64,000 nt of DNA from Fragilariopsis cylindrus CCMP1102 (taxonomy: Eukaryota > Bacillariophyta > Bacillariophyceae > Bacillariales > Bacillariaceae), in the NCBI GenBank assembly GCA_900095095.1, contig FMBT01000308.1, positions 372,001-436,000 of the forward strand. Reading direction: 5' to 3'. Under the pieces are notes generated by a model that was not told the origin of the DNA, made no database searches, and saw only the letters and a program-made list of their open reading frames with translations. Below, one piece after another: positions 19,753 to 30,100 of the stretch. Numbering within the stretch: the stretch's first letter is position 1; each line of letters begins with the position of its first letter. A program made the position numbers and the translations under genes.

Positions 19753-22700
19753 ATGATGAGTTGTCGTCGTCATAAAGCACTCATCAGCAGACATCATAAC
19801 GTAACGAAAGTATCGTTATTAATAATACAGCTATTAATAATATGTTCTTCTTTTCTGCCTGATGGGTCCACTCTTTCCGTCGTTCATGCAGCTCAAACGA
19901 AAAAACAAGAAAGCTCGTCCACCACTCCCTCTCTACCTTCCCCCACGTCGATGCAGTCCTTTCCTCTACCACCTGCATTCATTCCTAGCTTCTTTCAAGG
20001 AAGAGATGAAGAAATCGTAGATGCACTCTGTACGATGGATGATTTGGAACGAGCAAATGATATACAATTACATATTATATTTCGTGAATTACAACAAACC
20101 AATTTCTTTCAACATTTTGTGGTTGATTTAGAACATAAATGTCCCCTCGTTGGATTTTCGTCGTCATCATCGTCATCATCATCATCGTCGTCGTCGTCGA
20201 CGGGCGGTAAGAAGGAATCGAAAAAGAAAACAGTGATTCCTTCTCCGTTTTCATTTCCATCTTCAAATGGATTGGACAGCAGCAACAACGACGACGAAGA
20301 AGATGACGATTTTCAATGTTCGGGTGGTGCTGAAGAAATTGACGAAGACGCACCACCACTCTGTACTATCGATGCTGGTAGTGATGTAGACAGTAGTATG
20401 ATGTTTTCAGGATTAGGTGGTGGTGGTGGAGGAGGAGCAGGAGCAGGAACAACACCCGGTATGACATCAATGGGATCTAATGTGTTACAGAGTCTGTCAC
20501 AGACAGGATTTTCGGGGGCCGCACAACGAGATACCTTTGCGTGGAAACAAACAACTGACATGGTCGTTCAAGATGATGACACTCCCTGTGATACAGATGG
20601 ACCGGAAGATGATGGTGTATTTAATGTACCTGATACATTTTGGATGGACATGTGTAGTAATATTTATAAGGGAGAGGGAACTAAACTTGTCAATCTTGCT
20701 CTAAACCCCGAACGCAATACCTACTACAATGGTACACATATTTGGAAGGCGATATACGACGAAAATTGTATAACGAATGATGAATCTTGTTTAGAAGAAA
20801 GAGTTTTGTATCGATTATTGAGTGGGATGCATACGTCCACTACACTGAGTATTGCAAAGAATTATTATCCACCTTCGAAACGACATAATCGAACAGATTG
20901 GGAGGCTAACCCACAATACTTTATGTCACGGTTTCACGAACATCCAGACCATATTCGTAATTTACATTTTTCATATGTGGTATTACTCCGTGCTATTAAA
21001 AAGGCCAGTGTGTACCTATACAATTATGATATCACCTCTGGAAATGTCGTAGAAGACGAGGCATCGAGTATTTTATTAAAACGATTACTTGATACAACCA
21101 TTTTACGGTCGTGTTCGGACGTATTTTCCGCGTTCGATGAGTCGGTTATGTTTCAGGCGGGAGTAGATGACGGAGACAATGAAAGCAGCATGTTACTACA
21201 AAAATCCTTTAAGGGGGTATTCCACAACATATCAAGTATCTTAGATTGTGTTCAATGTCAGCAATGCAAATTACATGGTAAATTAACCATGCTTGGGTAC
21301 GGCACGGCGTTAAAAATTCTGTTCACTAAATCATTGGATAATTTGATCCTTGAACCGAATGAGGTTGTAGCACTTATTAATTCTGCTGCCCGATTATCAG
21401 AGAACCTTGTCGAAGTTCGAGAATTAACAACCATGTACTGGGAAAAAGAACGGACCAAGATCGCTGACCTAGAGGCAGCAACAGAAGCTGGTAAAAGTGC
21501 TGTAGTGACAGTTTCCCAATCGTCGTCGTCATCTTCCTCTTTGTCTTATGATAGCTTGGATGTTCTTGATGTCACCGTTGGTTTGATTTCCAGATCCGGA
21601 CAAAGGGAATTAATCTCGTTGGATAGAGAAACAGAACTCATTAATATGGCATTGACAAGAAATCCAGAGTTAATGATTTTGGGCAAACATTATCACAATG
21701 ATCCCGAAAAGTTTGTATCTATGTCGAACAATTTGGGAAAATTAGGTGGTAGTAGTATCTCTACTTCTCTACCTGTGAAGCCGCCAGATGCTATTGTTAT
21801 TGGTAGCGGCCTTGCTGGATTGGCAGCCTCGTTGAATATTTTAGACCGAGGAGGTACTGTAGTTATATTAGAAAAAGAGCACTTACTCGGAGGGAATTCA
21901 AACAAAGCAAGTTCGGGTATCAACGGATACTGCCCCCATAACGAAACATGCCATGATTCTGTTGAAGTCTTCCGGAATGATACGATTCGATCGGCTGGAA
22001 AAGTAGCAGACTTGGATCTCATTGAAGTCCTGGTAACGAAAAGTGAGCAAGCAGTTTTGTGGCTGAAGAATCGTGCAAACGTTGATCTATCTCTATTGGC
22101 TCAGCTAGGAGGTCATACTAACAAACGCACTCATAGACCGAGTAATGGAATGGCCGGGTCAGAGATAATTTACCATCTTCAGAAGACAGTCCGCTCGTTC
22201 GAAAAGACAGGTCGTCTCAAGATTTTGATTGATACCCAAGTAAAAGAACTACTAACCGAAGAAGAAGGCGACCGAGTTGTAGGTGTTCTCGTAGAATCCA
22301 CCAATGATGGATCTGTTCAAGAGATTCTTGCGGACAATATAATTTTAGCCACAGGTGGTTTTGCTTCGGACCGTTCTTCTGGATCGTATTTAGATCAACA
22401 TCGTCCCGAGCTTATGTCGTTTCCAGCCACGGCAGGTGGGTTTTCTACCGGAGATGGTATTAAGCTGGCCACCACTCTAGGTGCCGCCACCAGAGACATG
22501 GATAAGGTTCAGATTCATCCCACGGGATGGGTCGACCCTTCTGATTCTACAAATCCAACCAAAATCCTTGCTGCGGAACTATTGAGAGGAGTTGGAGGTA
22601 TTCTGATTGACCATTCTGGCGAACGGTTTTCGAATGAGTTGGGAACTCGAGCGTACGTGACGGAACAAATGTTAAAACACGACGCAGAGTTTATGAAAAC

Positions 22701-23514
22701 AGGGCAGTGGGATCGTTCTTCGGAGGTACCTACATTCTACCTTGTGCTATCTTCCTCAGCAGCGTTAGACGCCCAAAAGCATGTAGATTTATATTCTCAC
22801 AAAGGCCTGTTGACGAAAGTTGAGGGCATTGATGCCCTTTCTAAATACATGGAAATTGATAGAAAAACGGTCGCAAAAACGATAAGGGACTATCAATCAT
22901 CAGCTGCTAAGGGACTGGACGAATTTGGTAAGACATCCTTTCGCGGTATTCCCGCAAAGGATTTAAAAGCAGAAACTTTCTTTGTTGGTACAATTACACC
23001 AGTTTTGCACTACTGCATGGGTGGAATCAAGATCAAACCAGACTGCAGTGTTGTCAGAGAGGATGGAACAGTCATTGATGGGCTTCATGCTGCTGGGGAA
23101 GTAACGGGTGGCGTTCATGGTAACAACCGACTGGGGGGCAATTCGCTCTTGGAGTGCACCGTGTTTGGAACTATTGCCGGTCAAAAAGTTCCTATCAAGG
23201 AAGAAGGAAGTTATCGGTTAGCCATCGGACCCGAAGAGAAGAATAAGGGACATGCAGATTCTACAGCTCAAAGACCAAATGAGATTCCTAACGTGAAGAT
23301 TGAGGAGCTGGCTAAGCATAATACAAAAGAAGATATGTGGGTGGCTATACATGGATTCGTCTATGATTTAACAGAGTTCGCTGACGAGCACCCTGCTGGA
23401 TTCGATTCGATTTTTAATCTTGCTGGCACAGATGGAACCGCAGCATTTGATGCTGTTCATAATTTGGGAATGCTTGAAGACTTTGAAGGAGATAAACGAG
23501 GTGTACTCGTATGA
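19753..23514 (+). CDS. ERO1 thiol oxidase fused to soluble fumarate reductase and cytochrome b5
   Basis: Single exon, 1,253 residues. Residues 1-46 are a signal peptide ending VVHA. ERO1 covers about 90-600: LNPERNTYYNG with R321, RLLSGMHTS with S357 and H360, LLRAIKK with R413, and the active-site CVQCQQCKLHGKL (C499, C502, C505) followed by GYGTALKILF. These match the FAD-binding and catalytic features of ERO1, which oxidises PDI. The fumarate reductase flavoprotein covers about 676-1150: AIVIGSGLAGLAASL, HPTGW (H922), LLRGVGG (R945), HYCMGGI (H1086) and HGNNRLGGNSL (R1126), the catalytic set of Osm1/FrdA-type soluble enzymes. A cytochrome b5 domain covers about 1180-1253, with haem ligands H1213 (HPAG) and H1236. 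Poly-Ser, Asp/Glu and Gly inserts lie within residues 145-260. The canonical CxxxxC shuttle pair is absent; C189/C204 or C279/C301 may replace it. No C-terminal retention signal is seen. Confidence 0.95.
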   Translation: MMSCRRHKALISRHHNVTKVSLLIIQLLIICSSFLPDGSTLSVVHAAQTKKQESSSTTPSLPSPTSMQSFPLPPAFIPSFFQGRDEEIVDALCTMDDLERANDIQLHIIFRELQQTNFFQHFVVDLEHKCPLVGFSSSSSSSSSSSSSSTGGKKESKKKTVIPSPFSFPSSNGLDSSNNDDEEDDDFQCSGGAEEIDEDAPPLCTIDAGSDVDSSMMFSGLGGGGGGGAGAGTTPGMTSMGSNVLQSLSQTGFSGAAQRDTFAWKQTTDMVVQDDDTPCDTDGPEDDGVFNVPDTFWMDMCSNIYKGEGTKLVNLALNPERNTYYNGTHIWKAIYDENCITNDESCLEERVLYRLLSGMHTSTTLSIAKNYYPPSKRHNRTDWEANPQYFMSRFHEHPDHIRNLHFSYVVLLRAIKKASVYLYNYDITSGNVVEDEASSILLKRLLDTTILRSCSDVFSAFDESVMFQAGVDDGDNESSMLLQKSFKGVFHNISSILDCVQCQQCKLHGKLTMLGYGTALKILFTKSLDNLILEPNEVVALINSAARLSENLVEVRELTTMYWEKERTKIADLEAATEAGKSAVVTVSQSSSSSSSLSYDSLDVLDVTVGLISRSGQRELISLDRETELINMALTRNPELMILGKHYHNDPEKFVSMSNNLGKLGGSSISTSLPVKPPDAIVIGSGLAGLAASLNILDRGGTVVILEKEHLLGGNSNKASSGINGYCPHNETCHDSVEVFRNDTIRSAGKVADLDLIEVLVTKSEQAVLWLKNRANVDLSLLAQLGGHTNKRTHRPSNGMAGSEIIYHLQKTVRSFEKTGRLKILIDTQVKELLTEEEGDRVVGVLVESTNDGSVQEILADNIILATGGFASDRSSGSYLDQHRPELMSFPATAGGFSTGDGIKLATTLGAATRDMDKVQIHPTGWVDPSDSTNPTKILAAELLRGVGGILIDHSGERFSNELGTRAYVTEQMLKHDAEFMKTGQWDRSSEVPTFYLVLSSSAALDAQKHVDLYSHKGLLTKVEGIDALSKYMEIDRKTVAKTIRDYQSSAAKGLDEFGKTSFRGIPAKDLKAETFFVGTITPVLHYCMGGIKIKPDCSVVREDGTVIDGLHAAGEVTGGVHGNNRLGGNSLLECTVFGTIAGQKVPIKEEGSYRLAIGPEEKNKGHADSTAQRPNEIPNVKIEELAKHNTKEDMWVAIHGFVYDLTEFADEHPAGFDSIFNLAGTDGTAAFDAVHNLGMLEDFEGDKRGVLV

Positions 23515-23703
23515 TGAAAATGTTATTTATTTTCCTTAGGAAAAGGAGCAGTTTTAGTTTTTTAGTCTAAGTTAATTCCACATTTTGAAAGATTAATAAC
23601 TATAAAATTTAAAGAACAAATGATCGCATCCATTGACCGATTCAGGAAATGACTAAGTTGACCTTAGTAAAAGCTAGCACAAAGCAATGAAAGCGTAACC
23701 GAT

Positions 23704-26559
23704 CTACAGAACGAAGGAAACTCTTGACATAATCTCAGGAGTGGCTTCTCCTTCGACGTGGATGGCAAAGAGCAGTCCTGACTTATGTAAAGCTGATTTC
23801 GTCGTAGAAAAAGCAGTCATGGACGGACTGTCCTCTATCATTTCTCGACTACAAAGCTGGGAGTCTTCAGTAGGACAGTCTAGTTCTACGGCTACAAGAG
23901 CCCCTCGATCGACCTTGAGGATGTCATCGCGGAGATTGGGTATATTTTTTGGATCATACAAGCTCTTTACCATTTTATATGTTTGGGTGTTGATATTACG
24001 GATACAATGGACGTCGTCGCCCATAGATTCAATCGCATCCATGAGCTGTTTTATGACTTTCTTATCTCGTGAAAGAATTACCGCAGGAGCAAGAGTCATG
24101 GAGAACCAGAATTCCAAAATAACAGCGAGTTCGGTAATAGTGGCAGCAGCATCTTCCACCATTAAATTCAACTTTTTACTTATAGATTCGATTCTTGAAT
24201 CGAAGGTAAAAGGATCGGTTGGATACCAATTACTTAAAATTCCACTTTTCAAATTTTGGGACCTTTTTTGACTCGTTATTCCTCCATCTATTTTCGATTC
24301 CACCGTAAGGTAGCAATTCTCTCCTTCTTGTGATACTTGTATTCTCTCTACAATAACCTGTCCTCCCGTTTTCTGAACAATATCGCTTCTAATTAATTTT
24401 TCAAGGTAGAATGCAAACATTCTAAGCTGTCTCACTAGTGGCCGAGTATCGCCATCTCTGTCATTCGTTAGAATATCGAGACTTACATTACCTGTTGAGA
24501 TGCCAGTACAATCATTCGTCTCCAAAGAATCGACCAGGCACTGCACAAGATATGATTTAGCAAATTGACATCGATCCGACCCTGATATAGACGTCAATTC
24601 TATTGGTTCTAAATAATGGTATAGTTCAAGTTGTTGAAGAGCTAGTTTCGAATCCTCGTTTAGGGGATAGTTGGAGGTAAAAACAGTCACTAAAGAGAAA
24701 TCTCGTCCAATGCTTCGCTTGTCTGAATTGCGAGGAGCTGCTGACTTGTTATTGATGCTACCAGAAAGACTATTTCCTTGCTGTTGTTGTTTTCGATAAT
24801 CTCCTGCTCGACCACCAAATCGATGACTGATCAATTGTGTGACAGATAACTGGTTGGGGTTGCGTTGGGAAGAATACATAGGCATTTCTTCAAAATTCAA
24901 CACCACAAGGCCTGGTTTAGATTGACTCATTGACATCCGTCGACTTTGAACGATACTCATCACAGATAAATTGTTATTGTTGGGACGGATTTCTAATTCT
25001 AATTCTAACGTATTCATGCATTTGTTAAGATTTTGTTTCACAAATCGTGCGATGCACTCTGGGTCCAGATGCTGTTCTATAGTACTCTGTAATGCCACTG
25101 GTAGTACTTTTGCTAATGAACTCTTGCCTGGAAATAAAAACAAAAATAGAAAAAATCAATATGAGACAAATAAATAATAACTATTAATGAAAAATTGATT
25201 ATTTCTTTGACGCATATATCTCGCACGAATAATTGAAAACGTACCTGTACCCGCTTTTCCATGCAGATATATAGAAAGTGGGTGTGTCGGATTAAAATTT
25301 GCCTTTAATGGTAGAGGTAAATTGGTGGCATTACGGATTGGATTATTCGCTGTTATTGTTGTTGTGACAATACCCGACAAGAAAAATTGACGCAATTGTG
25401 AATCGAGTGCTTTTTTGATTCGTGTTGTTGGGAAGTATCCATTTCGAAGAACGTGAGACCAAAAGGATTCAATCATATTAGAAACAAGATGTAATGGCCC
25501 TTTAGTAACAACGGTATGTAGACTTGGAAGGAATAAGAATAAATCGGATTGTCGACAACGACCTTCATTATTTTCGTCATCATTTGATAAGTGAATAGTA
25601 ATTCGTTCGTATTTGGATTGTTCCTGTATACTAAATTTAAAGAAAATATCCTTAATATGCATCTCATGTGTTGATTGTAGTAACGTAATGTATGCGTTAG
25701 ATAATGTAGAATTCAATACACAAATACGTTGATATTCTTTCTTCCATTCCTCTACTCGATAAAAACTACGCTTCTGCCTTCCTTTTATATTCGTTGAAAG
25801 TTGAATAAGTTCATCGACTCGTTCCTCGGCATAAGATCTACTACTATAGGATGAAATGCTGCCACGAACATTAACATTAACAGTATCATCATCATCATCA
25901 TTATCATTTTGTTGAATTTTTTTCATAAGCTGACAAGTCTGTTCGATCTTATTTAAGAGTCCTTTTAGATCCTTGTCTACACTATCATCACTGGTATCAT
26001 TTTTCTTAAAAGATCTGGAATTGAATACTTGATGCATCTTTTGACAGAACAAAATAATACAGTAAGCATCTCTCACAAATAATCTGTAATTCTTTTCGAT
26101 CTCCTCCTGTTTATGATGAAAGCCGAAACAAACAAGAAGAAATTCTCTACCCTCCCGAATCTCAGCATCATATTGTTCATTGTTATCATTAACATTATTC
26201 ATCGGTTGACACGAATCCTTGTAAATAGATACTGCTTGGTGAGGGGATAAAATCTTTGTCGTACGAAATCCGTGGCTGAAGAATAATCTTTGTAACTTGT
26301 CATGATCTTGTCTGACTTTAAATTCACCACGCCCATTATCACCACTGCCACCACCACCACCAAAAAGAGTGACAGGAGAGTTTGACATCTCGCCGTCATT
26401 ATGATGTAGTAACCATTGAGGAGTGATATAACAATTCATCTTCTTCAACGTACTACTATTCCCAGCAGTAATAGTAGTCTCCAATAATCGAGTTTTTTTC
26501 TTCGCTGGACAACAATCATTGTCAATAATCCTATTATTACTGCTCGAAGAGCTCGGCAT
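23704..26559 (-). CDS. Orphan P-loop ATPase, AAA+-like
   Basis: Exons (minus) are 26559-25245 and 25127-23704 (gtacgt donor, ccag acceptor, 117-bp intron), giving 912 residues. The splice falls inside the P-loop: exon 1 ends KAGTG and exon 2 starts KSSLAKVL, giving GKAGTGKSS at about residues 433-441. About 75 residues on, LVVLNFEEM fits Walker B, and LVTVFTSNYPL near 588 fits an AAA+ sensor 1. The N-terminal half (residues 1-430) is charged and Asn/Asp-rich, with helices but no recognised domain. The C-terminal part (EFWFSMTLAPAVILSRDKK, DDILKVDRGALVAVELD) is also unfamiliar. There is no signal peptide. Its role is unknown. The stop lies 190 bp from the convergent ERO1 fusion gene. Confidence 0.75.
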
Positions 26560-27110
26560 ATTTCTCTCGACTATTTGCTTCTATTCCGTAGGCTTTACAG
26601 TCGTTTACATCGATTGTCGTCCGAAGACGTCATTGCAAAAATTGGGTGTGTTGATGAAGAGATGAGAAATTTTAAGATTGTTTGTGATTTGTCATTTGTG
26701 ATTTGTGAATTTTTTGTGGATAGAAATTAGATTTCATAAGGGGGTTGCGATTATTTAACTTTTCGTACAAATTTGTATTCACGATGCATGAACGGAAGAT
26801 GATCCTGTTTGACGCGCGCATTCCGGTCGATGTAGCTTGCATATTTTTTGAAAATAACTAGCTATTACTCATTTTTGCCGTCTAAAAAATCTTGAAAGCC
26901 GATTCGATTTCTTGATTTCTTTCTTTCTTTGTCCTCCTTATTGTCCTCATATTTTATATTACAATTGTTGTTTTACTGTACCGTGTAGAGATTATTATTC
27001 ATACAGGTCTCTCTTTTTGTAGAACTTACGGAAAGGATCTTATAATTTATCAGTTACGAATAGCCACAGTTTTCGGGTGTGTAAGTACTACTACTGTAGA
27101 CGACGATACG
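26560..27110. other. Divergent intergenic region
   Basis: About 550 bp between the AAA+-like gene and the SNF2 gene, containing both presumed promoters. No motif was assigned. Confidence 0.35.
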
Positions 27111-30100
27111 ATGCCCAAGATGAACGACGGCAACAAGAACAAAGAGAAAAAACCATCTCCTGATAATGTATTTGACCTTACTGGTGGTACCAGCGATGAG
27201 GACGACCACGAGCAAGACATTCGATTAGGTGAGGTAAGAAAAGAATTAGAACCACCATCCGGCAGGAAGAAAAGGAAAAACAAACGATACAATAACGGTA
27301 CAGAAGGTCTAAAGACTACTGGTTTGGCAGACGATGTCATTGTCATTGCTGATAGTGACGACAGCGATAATGATGATGATGATGATGATGATATCATTGA
27401 AGTTGATCCTTTGGCAGCGGCGCTAGCAGTTTCAAATGGATATCGTCCCAACAAAAAAGTCAAAAAGGAGGGATATCGCAAGTACAAAACTGCTGTTGAC
27501 GACGACAACAACAACAACAACAACGATGAATGCATGATTGTACCGGCGACCAAATATAAAATAACTACAGCTACTGCCGCTGGAGGAGGAGGTAACGGTG
27601 GCGTCAACGGCGGGGACGACGAAGACGTTGTTGTGGCAGGAGTTCGTAACGAAATGAGACTACCACATATGAGACAACACTGCACAACATTTCGATTCAA
27701 TTCGACCGGTCCAGCAGCAGCAGCAGCAAGTGCTAGTTTTAACAACAACAACGAGAATTATCAGATATCAATTCTGGAAGAGAATAATAAATCATGTGAC
27801 TTATGCTACTGCTATATATGTGACGGTCCCGTCACAGATTGCAAGCAATGGTTCTCGTCAACATCATTCACTTCACAGAACAATCACTGCTGTGCTAGTG
27901 ACAATAATGGGAAATGGGAAAGCATGCGGATGCGTTGTCGAGCAAACAAGGCCCGATCATCGTCGTCTTCGGGTGATTCGAACAAGAATAGCGGCGACGG
28001 CGACGACAACAACGATCACTCTCCCCATGGAAGGCATTTGATGAAGGATTGTATCAGTCCCTATAATAGAACATGTTGTACAAGTTGTTGGTGTTATATC
28101 TGTGATACACCAGCAAACTTATGCGATGAAGTATACAATCACCGATATGCTGATCCTACCAAATCTTCCGATCGTGAGTTACGGGCACGAAGAAAATTAT
28201 CCACATATGATCAAGATGGACCATTCGATCCGAGAACAACACCTGACGCACTCCAAGATCCATCATTATCGCAGTGTCGTCACTGTTCGTGGTATGTCCG
28301 ACTTTCCACGAACCATCGTCGTAGTTCACCCAGCTCTGCCGATTGGTGCGGAGCTTGCGGCCGTGTTGCGATGGACAAAGATCTTGAGAAACAACAACAA
28401 CAACAACCAACGACATCATCAACGAAGGGGAATAGTAAGAAGCAGATAGTAGTAGATTCGTATTTTTTTGGACAGAAAGATATTCCATTCCGGATCAAAG
28501 CACACGATCCGAGATTATTTGATGCGTACAAGAAAAATTGGGAGGATAATAATAATAATACTTCTGAATGGAACTACGATGCAACAGAGATCGAGGAAGA
28601 AGTCTTTCTTCATCGCGTCGGTAAGGCTCCGAAGCTTGCAAATTTGTTGCAGTCCATATCGTTAGTGAAGGAAGAAAATATCCCTTCAAAGCCATCAAAA
28701 GGTCTTCCGTTTGCAAAAGGCCGAGACATATATACTCTACGAGATGCTACCGAAGCTGTCATTATTGACAATCCGAACCATGTGCAACTAATCAGCCTCC
28801 TTGCTGGGGGACAATGTGGAGATGCTCTCTACAATTGGATTGATGTAACTGCATCGTGGGATAAAGATTCGAGAACTGGTGTTCTAAAAGTCCAACTTTC
28901 TCTTCCTAAACAATCATTTTTGGGGAATTACAACAACAGTAACATCAACATCCGCACATTCAGTCCGCGTTTGGTTGGAATTCTAGGTTTGTGGTGTAAT
29001 GTACTACCATTGGAAACGTCGGAAATCTGTGGTCTATTGAAGATTACAGAACCACAAGATATTATTGACGACATTAAGAAACTCAACAACTATGGAACCA
29101 AAAAAGTTGTTGATATTCCAATTGAACCGTTCAACGTGAAACTAGACTCTGTCATCCCTCATATCTACAATCAGCTTCTTTCCACCAAGACCAGCTTAAT
29201 GAATGGAAAAAATATCTACGAAAGTCAACTTTCATTGAATTCGAGCAATAATTCTCGCTTAAGCGGTGGCGTGTGTGGATCTTCTTCGTCCTTCCACGAC
29301 TCTCTTGTTCGTTATTTTTCTGAACATTTTGGATCATTGAGTTCGTCCGTATCGTATCGAACAAGCAAAAATTTGATTTCGAATAGTCAAGGGATGATTC
29401 GACGAAATCACACCGGCTCTGACAATCATAACCATAGGCACCATCAATCCACCGACACCTCTCTCCTTGATTGTGTCCTTGGATTCCAGCCTGCGATTTA
29501 TGCCCAAGCTTGTTTTGGAAAAGATTCTCAAAAGATCGTAACCTCAGATCTTCGATCTATCAAGAATACTATGATAAGTCTTGAGAACTTAGGTCATCCT
29601 GCTGAAGAATTTGTTGAAGGCCTGAACGTTGAGCTATTGGACTTCCAACGTCAATCGTTGCGATGGGCGCTAGACCGAGAACGTAACGGATCTCAATCCT
29701 TCCATTGGTTGAAAGTTCCCAGGGATCAAGGAGAGGAAGATCTATATTTCAACCCCGTTTTAAAGCAGTTCAGAACTGATAAGCCTGCATTGGTCAGAGG
29801 TGGATTTATATGTGAGGAGATGGGTCTGTAAGTTATCTTGACACGTACTAGTACTCGTTTGTGTGATTGAATGTGTTTCTTGTTCTCTTACTAACATCAT
29901 GCTCATTGCCACCATATTCATAGTGGTAAGACTGTTATATCATTAGCACTTATCTTGAAGGATCCAGCACCCGAGAACCCTTTAAGTGGAAGCCTAACTT
30001 CGATGCTTGGTGCTTCTTCAACCAGCTACTCTAATCTTGTGTCTGATTCACCTGGTTGGGACAATGATATGTACAAGAAGACATCGGTTGACAACAAGAA

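Noticed and set aside
20075-20561. Minus-strand frames opposite the ERO1 domain
   Set aside because: They are shadows of a strongly conserved coding strand.
27050-27751. 233-codon minus-strand frame opposite the SNF2 gene start
   Set aside because: Ser/Leu-rich antisense translation of an Asp/Asn-rich coding region.
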